Shown: piece by piece, positions 1-6,258 of the stretch
Layout of the letters: each line of letters starts with the position of its first letter
Numbering within the stretch: the stretch's first letter is position 1
Program-made: the position numbers and the translations under genes
From: Bacilli bacterium
GTDB taxonomy: Bacteria > Bacillota_I > Bacilli_A > RFN20 > CAG-288
Length of the DNA: 8,485 bases
Reading direction: 5' to 3'
Assembly: GCA_022774485.1 (NCBI GenBank)
Contig: JALFLX010000111.1
Span: 1-8,485, forward strand
The notes under the pieces: generated by a model
What the model was told of the DNA's origin: nothing
What the model saw: only the letters and a program-made list of their open reading frames with translations
Database searches by the model: none

Positions 1-1
1 T

Positions 2-997
2 GTCAATGTTCATCCCACCAAAAAAGAAGTGAGAATCTCTTTAGAGGATGATATCGGTAGAGATCTCAAAGAACAGATTTCACTTACTCTTTCTCAGAAA
101 AAACCGATTTATCAAATGGCAGAAGACCCCAAAGCGAATGACATGCTCACTCCTTTTGATGTGGAAGATTTGAAAGAAGAAGAGAGAGAAGTTCAAAATA
201 AAGAACAAGATCCTTTGCTTCCACCGTCTGAAAATAGCGGTGTTCTCTTCCAAGATTCCATTCCTTTTGAAGAGGGATATGAGTCGAAAGCAATGTATTC
301 TTCAAACGAAACCATTCCGGCGGTCAGAGAGCGTGTACAACAAGTTCCGATGGTGAATTATTCTCCGGATGATTACTATGCCAGTGTCTTTCGAAACGAG
401 GGTTATTCCCATAAACTTCCGGAGATGCATCCTCTTGGTCAAGTGTTAGATACTTATATCATCTGTGAGGGTGATGCTTGTTTCTATCTCATCGATCAGC
501 ACGCTGCTGAGGAGAGAATTAACTTCGAGAAAACGGAATGTCTTTTCGCTCAGATCAAGAGCAGAGATGTCCCTCTTTTCCCGTTGACCTTAGAGCTCAC
601 TCCGAAGGAGAGAACAAATCTAGACGAGGAACACCTCCACACCTTAGAGGGTGTTGGAATTGTTTTGGAACCCTTTGGAGAAGGGGTTGTCAAAGCGGTG
701 GAAATTCCCTCTTTTCTCAACGATAAAAACAGAGAGACATACATCAGTGACTGTGTCCATCAGTGCCTTAACGATGAGCATGTCAATCCTCTCTCTCTGC
801 TCCATCTCACCATCGCCAATATCGCCTGCAAGATGTCATTAAAGGCCAATCAGAAGCTTTCGCTTCTGGAGATGGAGGCTCTGATCAGAGATTTGGCAAA
901 GTGCAAGAATCCGGCAAACTGCCCTCACGGCAGGCCGACTTTGATCAAGGTGACAAAAGAAGATATCGAGAAATTGTTCCGGAGGACTGGATTTTGA
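2..997 (+). CDS. mutL: DNA mismatch repair endonuclease MutL, C-terminal part (5' end outside the window)
   Basis: MutL couples mismatch recognition by MutS to nicking of the new strand. The frame is open from base 2 and begins inside the conserved VNVHPTKKEVR motif that closes the N-terminal GHKL ATPase/transducer region, so the GTG at 29 is not the start and the ATPase domain lies upstream. 331 residues are present. Residues 35-125 of the fragment are an acidic, low-complexity linker; the rest is the dimerisation/endonuclease domain. The metal-dependent nuclease signature DQHA(X)2E(X)4E is intact at 494-529, followed by ACKMSLKAN (824-850), CPHGRP (920-937) and a C-terminal LFRRTGF. These are the family motifs of MutL proteins from bacteria without MutH, so the protein should nick DNA itself. 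The usual clamp-binding hexapeptide reads DVPLFP (566-583), without the customary Gln. The stop overlaps the miaA start. The identity is very secure. Confidence 0.97.
   Translation, partial: VNVHPTKKEVRISLEDDIGRDLKEQISLTLSQKKPIYQMAEDPKANDMLTPFDVEDLKEEEREVQNKEQDPLLPPSENSGVLFQDSIPFEEGYESKAMYSSNETIPAVRERVQQVPMVNYSPDDYYASVFRNEGYSHKLPEMHPLGQVLDTYIICEGDACFYLIDQHAAEERINFEKTECLFAQIKSRDVPLFPLTLELTPKERTNLDEEHLHTLEGVGIVLEPFGEGVVKAVEIPSFLNDKNRETYISDCVHQCLNDEHVNPLSLLHLTIANIACKMSLKANQKLSLLEMEALIRDLAKCKNPANCPHGRPTLIKVTKEDIEKLFRRTGF
981..985 (+). promoter_or_regulatory. Ribosome binding site deciding the miaA TTG start
   Basis: GGAGG at 981-985 lies 8 bases upstream of the TTG at 994. It is a near-perfect Shine-Dalgarno core at optimal spacing and sits inside the last codons of mutL. 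It favours the TTG start over the in-frame ATG at 901. Confidence 0.85.
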
Positions 998-1893
998 TTT
1001 ACTGTATCTTAGGACAAACCGCGAGCGGAAAGACTAGCATCGCTATCTCTCTTGCAAAAAAATATCATCTCCCTGTCATCTCTGCCGATGCTTTTCAATG
1101 CTTTAAGATGATGCAGATTGGAACTGATAAACCGAAGGCGGAAGAGATTGAAGGTTTGGATTTCTATTTCACCGATGAATATGAGCCAGATCATGAGATG
1201 TCTGTCTATCTTTTCCAACAGGAGTGCAGACCGCTTCTCGAACGTTATTTACAAGAAGGGAAAGACATTCTTGTTGTCGGCGGAAATTTTCTCTATGTCA
1301 AAGCGCTCTTATTCAACTACGTCTTTGAAGATGAATCTCAAGAAGAGAATCCTTATCTTGCTATGAGTTTAGAAGAGATGCAAAAACTTCTTAAAGAGAA
1401 GAGTGAAAGTACCTATGCAGCGATTGATATTCAGAATCCTCGACGAGTCATCCGCGCCTTGACTCTTCTCGATCACGGAAAAGAGAGAGCGGATATCTTA
1501 AAAGAAAATGATGGAAAACCGCTCTATCCTGTCGAATTTCTCAAAGTGAAAATCGACAAAGAATTAGGAAACAAAAAAATCGATGATCGTATCGATAAGA
1601 TGTTCGAAGAAGGCTTTGTCTCAGAAGTCGAATCTCTTCTAAAAAAATACCCCTCTACTTTACGCCCCTTTCACTGTATCGGTTACGATGAAATCTTGCG
1701 GGCGATGGAAGAGGGAAGAGAAATTGACGACAGCGTAAAAGAAGAGATCAAGATTCACACGCATCAGTATGCGAAGAAACAGAGGACATTCCTCAAACAC
1801 CAGTTTGAAGGAGTGAAAGAAGGGACGAAAGAAGAAATACTCTCTTATCTCGAAGAGAAATTGAATAAGAAAGGAGAAAAGGAATATGCATGA
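994..1893 (+). CDS. miaA: tRNA dimethylallyltransferase (tRNA delta(2)-isopentenylpyrophosphate transferase)
   Basis: MiaA transfers a dimethylallyl group to N6 of A37 in tRNAs that read UNN codons, the first step toward ms2i6A. The start is set at TTG 994: GGAGG lies 8 bases upstream, the stop of mutL overlaps as TTGA, and the protein then begins MIYCILGQTASGKT, placing the P-loop at the N-terminus as usual. The product has 299 residues, normal for the family. Visible motifs are the P-loop GQTASGKT (7-14), ISADAFQ with the family Asp at 32, IGTDKP, VVGGNFLY (94-101), NPRRVIRAL, IGYDEI and THQYAKKQRTF (256-266). Several positions differ from the usual consensus: Ala for Ser after Asp32, Asn98 for the Thr of GGT, His257 for Arg in TRxYAKRQ, and Phe for Trp in the final QxTW. 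The fold motifs are intact, so the name is secure; full activity is inferred. Confidence 0.95.
   Translation: MIYCILGQTASGKTSIAISLAKKYHLPVISADAFQCFKMMQIGTDKPKAEEIEGLDFYFTDEYEPDHEMSVYLFQQECRPLLERYLQEGKDILVVGGNFLYVKALLFNYVFEDESQEENPYLAMSLEEMQKLLKEKSESTYAAIDIQNPRRVIRALTLLDHGKERADILKENDGKPLYPVEFLKVKIDKELGNKKIDDRIDKMFEEGFVSEVESLLKKYPSTLRPFHCIGYDEILRAMEEGREIDDSVKEEIKIHTHQYAKKQRTFLKHQFEGVKEGTKEEILSYLEEKLNKKGEKEYA
1871..1876 (+). promoter_or_regulatory. Ribosome binding site of fhs inside the miaA 3' end
   Basis: AAGGAG at 1871-1876 lies 9 bases before the ATG at 1886. It is within miaA coding sequence, so miaA and fhs must share a transcript or have their translation interleaved here. Confidence 0.75.
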
Positions 1894-3478
1894 GTACGAT
1901 ATTAAACCGATTGCCGAGAAGTTAGGATTAAAAGAAGAGCAGCTGATTGCTTACGGAAGAGAAAAAGCAAAAATCGAGCTAAAGACAATTCCGGAAAATC
2001 TTCCTCGCAAAGGAAAACTGATTCTCTGCACTGCTATCACTCCGACCAAAGCAGGCGAGGGAAAGACAACTACTGCGATTTCTTTAGCAGATGGGTTAGC
2101 ACTTTTGAAGAAAAACGCTTTAGCCTGTCTCCGTGAGCCGAGCTTAGGCCCGGTTTTCGGCGTGAAAGGCGGAGGAGCAGGTGGTGGAGAATCCACACTC
2201 TATCCGGAAGATGATATCAATCTTCACTTTAACGGAGATCTTCACGCGATCACCACTGTCAATAACCTCATCGCCGCTTTGATTGAAAACGAGCTTTATC
2301 AGAACACCATCGATGTCGATCCTGACCGCATCGTCTTCCCTCACGCGATGGATATGAATGATAGAAGCCTCAGAGATATCACAGTCAGCCAAAACGATAA
2401 GAAAGGAATCCCGCATCACTCGAGCTTTGTCATCACTGCCGCTTGTGAGATTATGGCAATTTTCTGTTTAGCAAAGAATTTAGAGGATTTCTTAGACCGT
2501 ATCGAAGATATCACTGTCGCTTATCGAAAGGATGGTACTCCTATCTTCGCAAGGGAGCTACAGGTGAGAAATGCCTGTAAGAAACTCATCGAGAACGCTT
2601 TGAATCCGAATTTAGTTCAGACAAAATATCACACTCCTGCCCTTGTTCACGGCGGACCTTTCGCCAATATCGCTCATGGAACAAACACCGTGATTGCGAC
2701 TGATTTAGGATTAAAGCTCTCTGATTATGTTGTCACTGAAGCGGGCTTCGGCTCTGATTTAGGTATGGAAAAATACCTCGATATTGTCTCTCCTTTGGCT
2801 GGCTTCCATCCGGATTTGATCGTGATGGTCTGCTCTATTAGAGCCTTAAAGCTTCACGGTGGTGTAAAATTTGAAGATCTCTCTATTCCAAATGTTGAAG
2901 CGATGGTTGATGGATTTAAAAATCTTGAGAAGCACGTGAGAAATGTCTCTCTCTATCACGTTCCTTGTCTAGTTTCAATCAACCATTTCTCTCAGGATGA
3001 TCCTTCTGAGACTCTCGCCTTAGAAAAGCTTCTCAATGAGAGAGGAATTCCTTTCGCTTATAACTCCAGCTATCAGGATGGACCAAAGGGCGCTCTTGCT
3101 CTAGCAGAGAAAGCTTTAGATATTCTCGAATCTACTCCCTCTGAATTCGCTCCGATTGTGACGGAGAAATACTCTATTCCTGAGAAGATTGAAAAGATCA
3201 GCGAGAAAATCTACGGTGCGGATTCAGTGGAATATGATGATGGCATCCTTCAGGAGATTGAAGGCTATCAGAAACAAGGATATCAGAACTTCTCTGTCTG
3301 TATGAGCAAAGTCCCTAATTCTCTTTCGGATGATGCTCATCTTCTCAATGTCCCTAAGCATACCATACATGTGAAGAAACTTCGCCTTTTCACCGGCGCT
3401 CGTTTCATCGTTCCTCTCACTGGCGATGTCTTCACAATGCCTGGCCTTCCAAAAGTCCCTGCCTCTAAGAAAATGTAG
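1886..3478 (+). CDS. fhs: Formate-tetrahydrofolate ligase (10-formyl-THF synthetase)
   Basis: Fhs is a cytosolic enzyme that makes 10-formyl-tetrahydrofolate from formate, THF and ATP. The protein has 530 residues, slightly shorter than the common 555-560. Motifs run in order: the P-loop TPTKAGEGKTTT (from residue 52), REPSLGPVFGVKGG, then the glycine-rich stretch and DDINLHFNGD, VHGGPFANIAHGTN (from 254), VVTEAGFGSDLG (pterin-contacting Phe at 288), RALKLHGG, NSLSDD and a C-terminal GDVFTMPGLPKVPA. The chain stops directly after this last motif. The family Trp that stacks on the pterin aligns with Tyr396 in SSYQDGPKG. The ATG at 1886 has a good ribosome site and overlaps miaA by 8 bases. folD follows after 7 bases, a functional pairing: the ligase feeds formyl-THF to, or draws it from, the dehydrogenase/cyclohydrolase. 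The identity is very secure. Confidence 0.97.
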   Translation: MHEYDIKPIAEKLGLKEEQLIAYGREKAKIELKTIPENLPRKGKLILCTAITPTKAGEGKTTTAISLADGLALLKKNALACLREPSLGPVFGVKGGGAGGGESTLYPEDDINLHFNGDLHAITTVNNLIAALIENELYQNTIDVDPDRIVFPHAMDMNDRSLRDITVSQNDKKGIPHHSSFVITAACEIMAIFCLAKNLEDFLDRIEDITVAYRKDGTPIFARELQVRNACKKLIENALNPNLVQTKYHTPALVHGGPFANIAHGTNTVIATDLGLKLSDYVVTEAGFGSDLGMEKYLDIVSPLAGFHPDLIVMVCSIRALKLHGGVKFEDLSIPNVEAMVDGFKNLEKHVRNVSLYHVPCLVSINHFSQDDPSETLALEKLLNERGIPFAYNSSYQDGPKGALALAEKALDILESTPSEFAPIVTEKYSIPEKIEKISEKIYGADSVEYDDGILQEIEGYQKQGYQNFSVCMSKVPNSLSDDAHLLNVPKHTIHVKKLRLFTGARFIVPLTGDVFTMPGLPKVPASKKM

Positions 3479-3482
3479 GTGG
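3477..3482 (+). promoter_or_regulatory. Ribosome binding site deciding the folD start
   Basis: AGGTGG at 3477-3482 (one mismatch to AGGAGG) overlaps the fhs stop and precedes ATG 3486 by 3 bases (6 from the AGG core). It supports 3486 over the in-frame ATG at 3426, which would add 20 residues read out of frame from fhs. Confidence 0.6.
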
Positions 3483-3485
3483 AAC

Positions 3486-4286
3486 ATGGAACTTCTTTTA
3501 GGAAAACCGATTCGAGAACTCTTGAAAGAAAGAATACAAGAAGAGCTCAGATATCATCCGATCTCTTTCTATCTCTACTCTGAAAAAGAGAGAGAAGATT
3601 GCCAGTCGTATTTAAGAAGCATCAAAAAAATGCTCGACTCTTTTCAAGTTCCATACCGAGAGGATTACTATTCTCATGAGAAAAGTCTAGAAGAGAACCT
3701 CGATAACTTTGTCACAAACAGCAAAGAATCCTTTGTGCTGTTAGCTAGACCGATGATTCATGAAGAACACTTCATTCAAAAGATTCCTGCTCGCTTTGAT
3801 CCTGATATGCTCACGATTGAGAACATGGGAAAACTCGCTTCGGCTGATATCTCTTATCTTCCTGCCACCGCGAGATCTGTCAAAGAGATCTTAGAATATT
3901 ACCAAGTTGAATTAGAAGGGAAAAACGCTGTTGTGATCGGACGTTCTCTCTCTGTCGGCTTCCCTTGCGCTCAATATCTTTTGAAGCGCAATGCGAATGT
4001 GACAATCCTTCACTCCCACACTCCGAAAGATAAGCTCGACGCTTTTGTTAAAACAGCGGATATTTTAGTCCTTGCCAGCGGAAAAATCGGATTGATTGAT
4101 TCAAAGCTCCTTGATGAGAATAAAGTGATTATCGACTGTGGCTTTATCAAGGGAAGCGGAGATTTGGGATTCACGCCAGAAGAAGGCTCCTTAAAAGCTT
4201 ATACTCCAGTTCCTGGTGGAGTCGGAAGTCTCACTTCATACTGCCTATTGTTAAATGCGATTCAGTTAGCGAAAAAAGAACGCTGA
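3486..4286 (+). CDS. folD: Divergent FolD-family methylene-THF dehydrogenase / methenyl-THF cyclohydrolase
   Basis: FolD interconverts 5,10-methylene-, 5,10-methenyl- and 10-formyl-THF using NAD(P). The protein has 266 residues against the usual 280-290, from an ATG at 3486 giving MELLLGKPI, which matches the normal FolD N-terminus in a shortened form. The C-terminal half is typical: VVIGRSLSVGFP (nucleotide-binding, 152-160 for GRSLSVGFP), ADILVLASGKIGLI, VIIDCGF and TPVPGGVG (240-247). The N-terminal catalytic half is not: the usual SxxYVxxKxK reads QSYLRSIKK, where Tyr42 is kept but the Lys position holds Ile46 (Lys at 47 and 48). The usual VQLPLP reads LARPMI, so the catalytic Gln is Ala87. 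KDVDG reads FDPDM, with its Asp kept at 107. The position right after fhs argues for a folate role. Reduced, altered or single-step activity is possible. The family call is secure; bifunctional activity is not. Confidence 0.88.
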   Translation: MELLLGKPIRELLKERIQEELRYHPISFYLYSEKEREDCQSYLRSIKKMLDSFQVPYREDYYSHEKSLEENLDNFVTNSKESFVLLARPMIHEEHFIQKIPARFDPDMLTIENMGKLASADISYLPATARSVKEILEYYQVELEGKNAVVIGRSLSVGFPCAQYLLKRNANVTILHSHTPKDKLDAFVKTADILVLASGKIGLIDSKLLDENKVIIDCGFIKGSGDLGFTPEEGSLKAYTPVPGGVGSLTSYCLLLNAIQLAKKER

Positions 4287-4298
4287 TCTGACCCAATA

Positions 4299-4323
4299 AT
4301 GAGAGATGGTCAACATCTCTCAT
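4299..4323 (+). repeat. Perfect 10-bp inverted repeat over the start codon of the first ABC gene
   Basis: The left arm ATGAGAGATG (4299-4308) and right arm CATCTCTCAT (4314-4323) are exact reverse complements separated by the loop GTCAA. The start codon ATG 4306-4308 forms the loop-side end of the left arm. In RNA this would form a 10-bp hairpin (4 GC, 6 AU pairs) that hides the start codon and the weak GAGAG ahead of it. As DNA it could instead be an operator. No clean T-tract follows, so a terminator is less likely. The structure is seen directly; any function is inferred. Confidence 0.6.
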
Positions 4324-6258
4324 ATTTCATTTTCGTTCGGCGAAAAAAACATTATCGACAATCTTTCCTACTCGTTTCAACGGGATGGGTTTTATGTGAT
4401 TCTTGGAAGAAGTGGGGAGGGGAAGACAACCTTTCTTTCTCTTCTTCAAGGCGTTTTGACTCCGAATAAGGGAAAGATTGAGATAGAAGATGAAGTGATC
4501 ACACAAGTGTTTCAGTCTCCGCTTCTCATCGATTATTTAAACGTGAAAGAGAACATTCTTCTTCCGTTATCTTTTCAAGGAAAGAAAGAAAAAGAAGAGG
4601 AAGAGAGTGTGAAAGAAGCTCTTTCTCGTGTCAATTTATCCGGTTTTGAAGAGAGGATGCCAAAGACACTCTCGGGTGGAGAGAGCATGCGTGTGTCTAT
4701 TGCAAGAGCCTTGGTCCAAAAAAGCACGGTCCTTCTTTTAGATGAGCCGACCGGCCAGCTTGATGAGACTAATTCCAAAGAGATTTACACTCTTTTAAAA
4801 GAGTTATCGAAAGAGATGATTCTCATTGTCGTCACGCATGATGAGAAGACTATCACGCCGTATGGAGATGCGATTCTAGAGTTGAAAAACGGAAAATTAT
4901 TCCAGAAGAAAGTCAATAAAATAAGTCGATTACACCAGAAAAAACCGAAAGAAGAAAACAAGGGTTGTCTTTCATTTTCAACAGCGCTTTCTCTACAGAA
5001 CAAGTTTCTAAAGAGACGGAAGACAAGGTACTTCTTAAGCGCGCTTTTCTTGGCGATAGATTTGCTGTTTTTCTATTTTTCCTTCGCACTAAAAACCGAT
5101 GCGAAACCATTTCTAGAGACTATTTTAGAAACTCGATACGGATATCACACCGTCAAGATTCAAAAGAGAGAAGAGGTGGCAACTTCTGGCCATCTCACAT
5201 TGAAGAAAGAGAAAATTCCAACTTCTTCAGAACTAGCTCTTGTAGGGATTTCAAATTCATATTATTCATTAGAATATTTTCTGCCTTCTCTTCTTGAAAT
5301 TTCTTTTGTAGGGAAAGAGAATAGTGTCTCTTTCTTGCCAGTTATCTCTCAGGAGCAAATCAAGCTGAAACGAGGAAGAAAAGCAGTCACTTCTTCTGAA
5401 GTAATAGTGAATGCAAATTTTTTAGATTCTTTCTCTTTACAGGAAGAGGATGCTCTTGGAAAAGTGATATCTTTTCATCACAGTGTCCTTTTTTCTCCCT
5501 CTGATGTAAAAGAAATGGAACTTCTTTCTCTATCCTATTCTTTTCAAATTGTCGGGATCAGCAGGGAATCTTCTTTTCTCAACAGCTCTTGTGTGTATTA
5601 TCCCTATCATGAAGTGTTGGAATCTCTTTGTGAGACTGCTTTACCTCGCATTTCAAAAGCAGAGGGTATCAAGATGTCATTGGGTGATTTTTTTCATCCT
5701 TCTTACGAGTCAGAAGATTTTCTCTCACACTCTCTTTTGCTCTTTGAAAAAGAACCGGTTTCTTTGAAAGAGCGCTGTGATCAGGTAAAGGGGATGATTC
5801 TCACTTCTTCCGATTTAGAAGTTTTATCGACTTCTTCTGAGATGTTGGATACTCTACTGAAAGTGGTCGATCTGTTTTTGGCTCTCAATCTGTTCTGCGC
5901 ATTTTTGTTTGAATATCTTTCTATTTCCTCTCTCTATGATGAGAACATGAGATTCTTTGCCCTTCTCTCTCTTTATCAAGATAAGAAAAAAGGAAAGCGG
6001 ATGTTAGTGCTTGCTCTTTCCTTTTCTTTCTTCTTTTTGACTTTGATTCTTCTTCTTTTCTTTATTTTCACCTTGATGATTCTCTGCAATTTTCTTTTGA
6101 AGATGAACTCGTTCCCCGTTTTCTTCCATGGGATTAAGATCAAACCTCTTTTCCTGCTCTCTTTCCTTTCGATGGTGATTTGTGTCATGTCTTCTTCTCT
6201 TCCCCTTCGGCGAATCAAACAAGAGAACATCAAAAAAGAACTAGAGGGGGAAGACTGA
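4306..6258 (+). CDS. Fused ABC ATPase-permease, MacB/FtsX-like (first of a tandem pair)
   Basis: This is a 650-residue membrane protein. An N-terminal ATPase domain (about 1-200) carries Walker A GRSGEGKT (34-41), the Q-loop Gln70, signature LSGGE (122-126), Walker B LLLDEP with Glu147, and the switch His178, so it should hydrolyse ATP. A basic linker leads to TM1 (about 242-262), an extracytoplasmic domain (about 263-518), then TM2 (about 519-541), TM3 (566-598, very Phe/Leu-rich) and TM4 (615-635), ending in a basic PLRRIKQENIKKEL tail. The EVIVN (365-369) and FQIVGI (413-418) strings resemble the conserved core of MacB-type periplasmic domains. This is the type VII (MacB) topology. The Walker A to Q-loop stretch is unusually short. 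The start at 4306 fits the ATPase N-terminus, but there is no proper ribosome site and a perfect inverted repeat covers it. It lies 19 bases after folD and overlaps the next ABC gene by one base. Substrate unknown. Confidence 0.9.
   Translation: MVNISHISFSFGEKNIIDNLSYSFQRDGFYVILGRSGEGKTTFLSLLQGVLTPNKGKIEIEDEVITQVFQSPLLIDYLNVKENILLPLSFQGKKEKEEEESVKEALSRVNLSGFEERMPKTLSGGESMRVSIARALVQKSTVLLLDEPTGQLDETNSKEIYTLLKELSKEMILIVVTHDEKTITPYGDAILELKNGKLFQKKVNKISRLHQKKPKEENKGCLSFSTALSLQNKFLKRRKTRYFLSALFLAIDLLFFYFSFALKTDAKPFLETILETRYGYHTVKIQKREEVATSGHLTLKKEKIPTSSELALVGISNSYYSLEYFLPSLLEISFVGKENSVSFLPVISQEQIKLKRGRKAVTSSEVIVNANFLDSFSLQEEDALGKVISFHHSVLFSPSDVKEMELLSLSYSFQIVGISRESSFLNSSCVYYPYHEVLESLCETALPRISKAEGIKMSLGDFFHPSYESEDFLSHSLLLFEKEPVSLKERCDQVKGMILTSSDLEVLSTSSEMLDTLLKVVDLFLALNLFCAFLFEYLSISSLYDENMRFFALLSLYQDKKKGKRMLVLALSFSFFFLTLILLLFFIFTLMILCNFLLKMNSFPVFFHGIKIKPLFLLSFLSMVICVMSSSLPLRRIKQENIKKELEGED
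6243..6250 (+). promoter_or_regulatory. Ribosome binding site of the second ABC gene
   Basis: AGAGGGGG at 6243-6250 lies 7 bases before ATG 6258. That ATG overlaps the preceding TGA stop by one base (TGATG), an arrangement typical of translational coupling. Confidence 0.65.

Noticed and set aside
901..993. Upstream in-frame ATG start for miaA
   Set aside because: The 31 added residues are an out-of-frame reading of the conserved MutL C-terminus, there is no ribosome site at 901, and the P-loop belongs near the N-terminus.
1883..1903. AATAT/ATATT short inverted repeat at the fhs start
   Set aside because: Only 5 bp with an 11-base gap, expected by chance in AT-rich sequence.
3426..3485. Upstream in-frame ATG start for folD
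   Set aside because: It would overlap the conserved GDVFTMPGLPK motif of Fhs in another frame; ATG 3486 has AGGTGG upstream and gives a normal FolD N-terminus.
4287..4340. Intrinsic terminator between folD and the first ABC gene
   Set aside because: The hairpin exists, but its stem is only 40% GC, no uninterrupted T-run follows, and its right arm is coding sequence.
4299..4466. Short leader ORF starting at ATG 4299
   Set aside because: About 55 codons out of frame with the ATPase, composition not protein-like, no ribosome site.
4965..5297. 110-residue plus-strand ORF inside the first ABC gene
   Set aside because: Out-of-frame reading of the TM1/extracytoplasmic region, whose own frame has clear domain structure.
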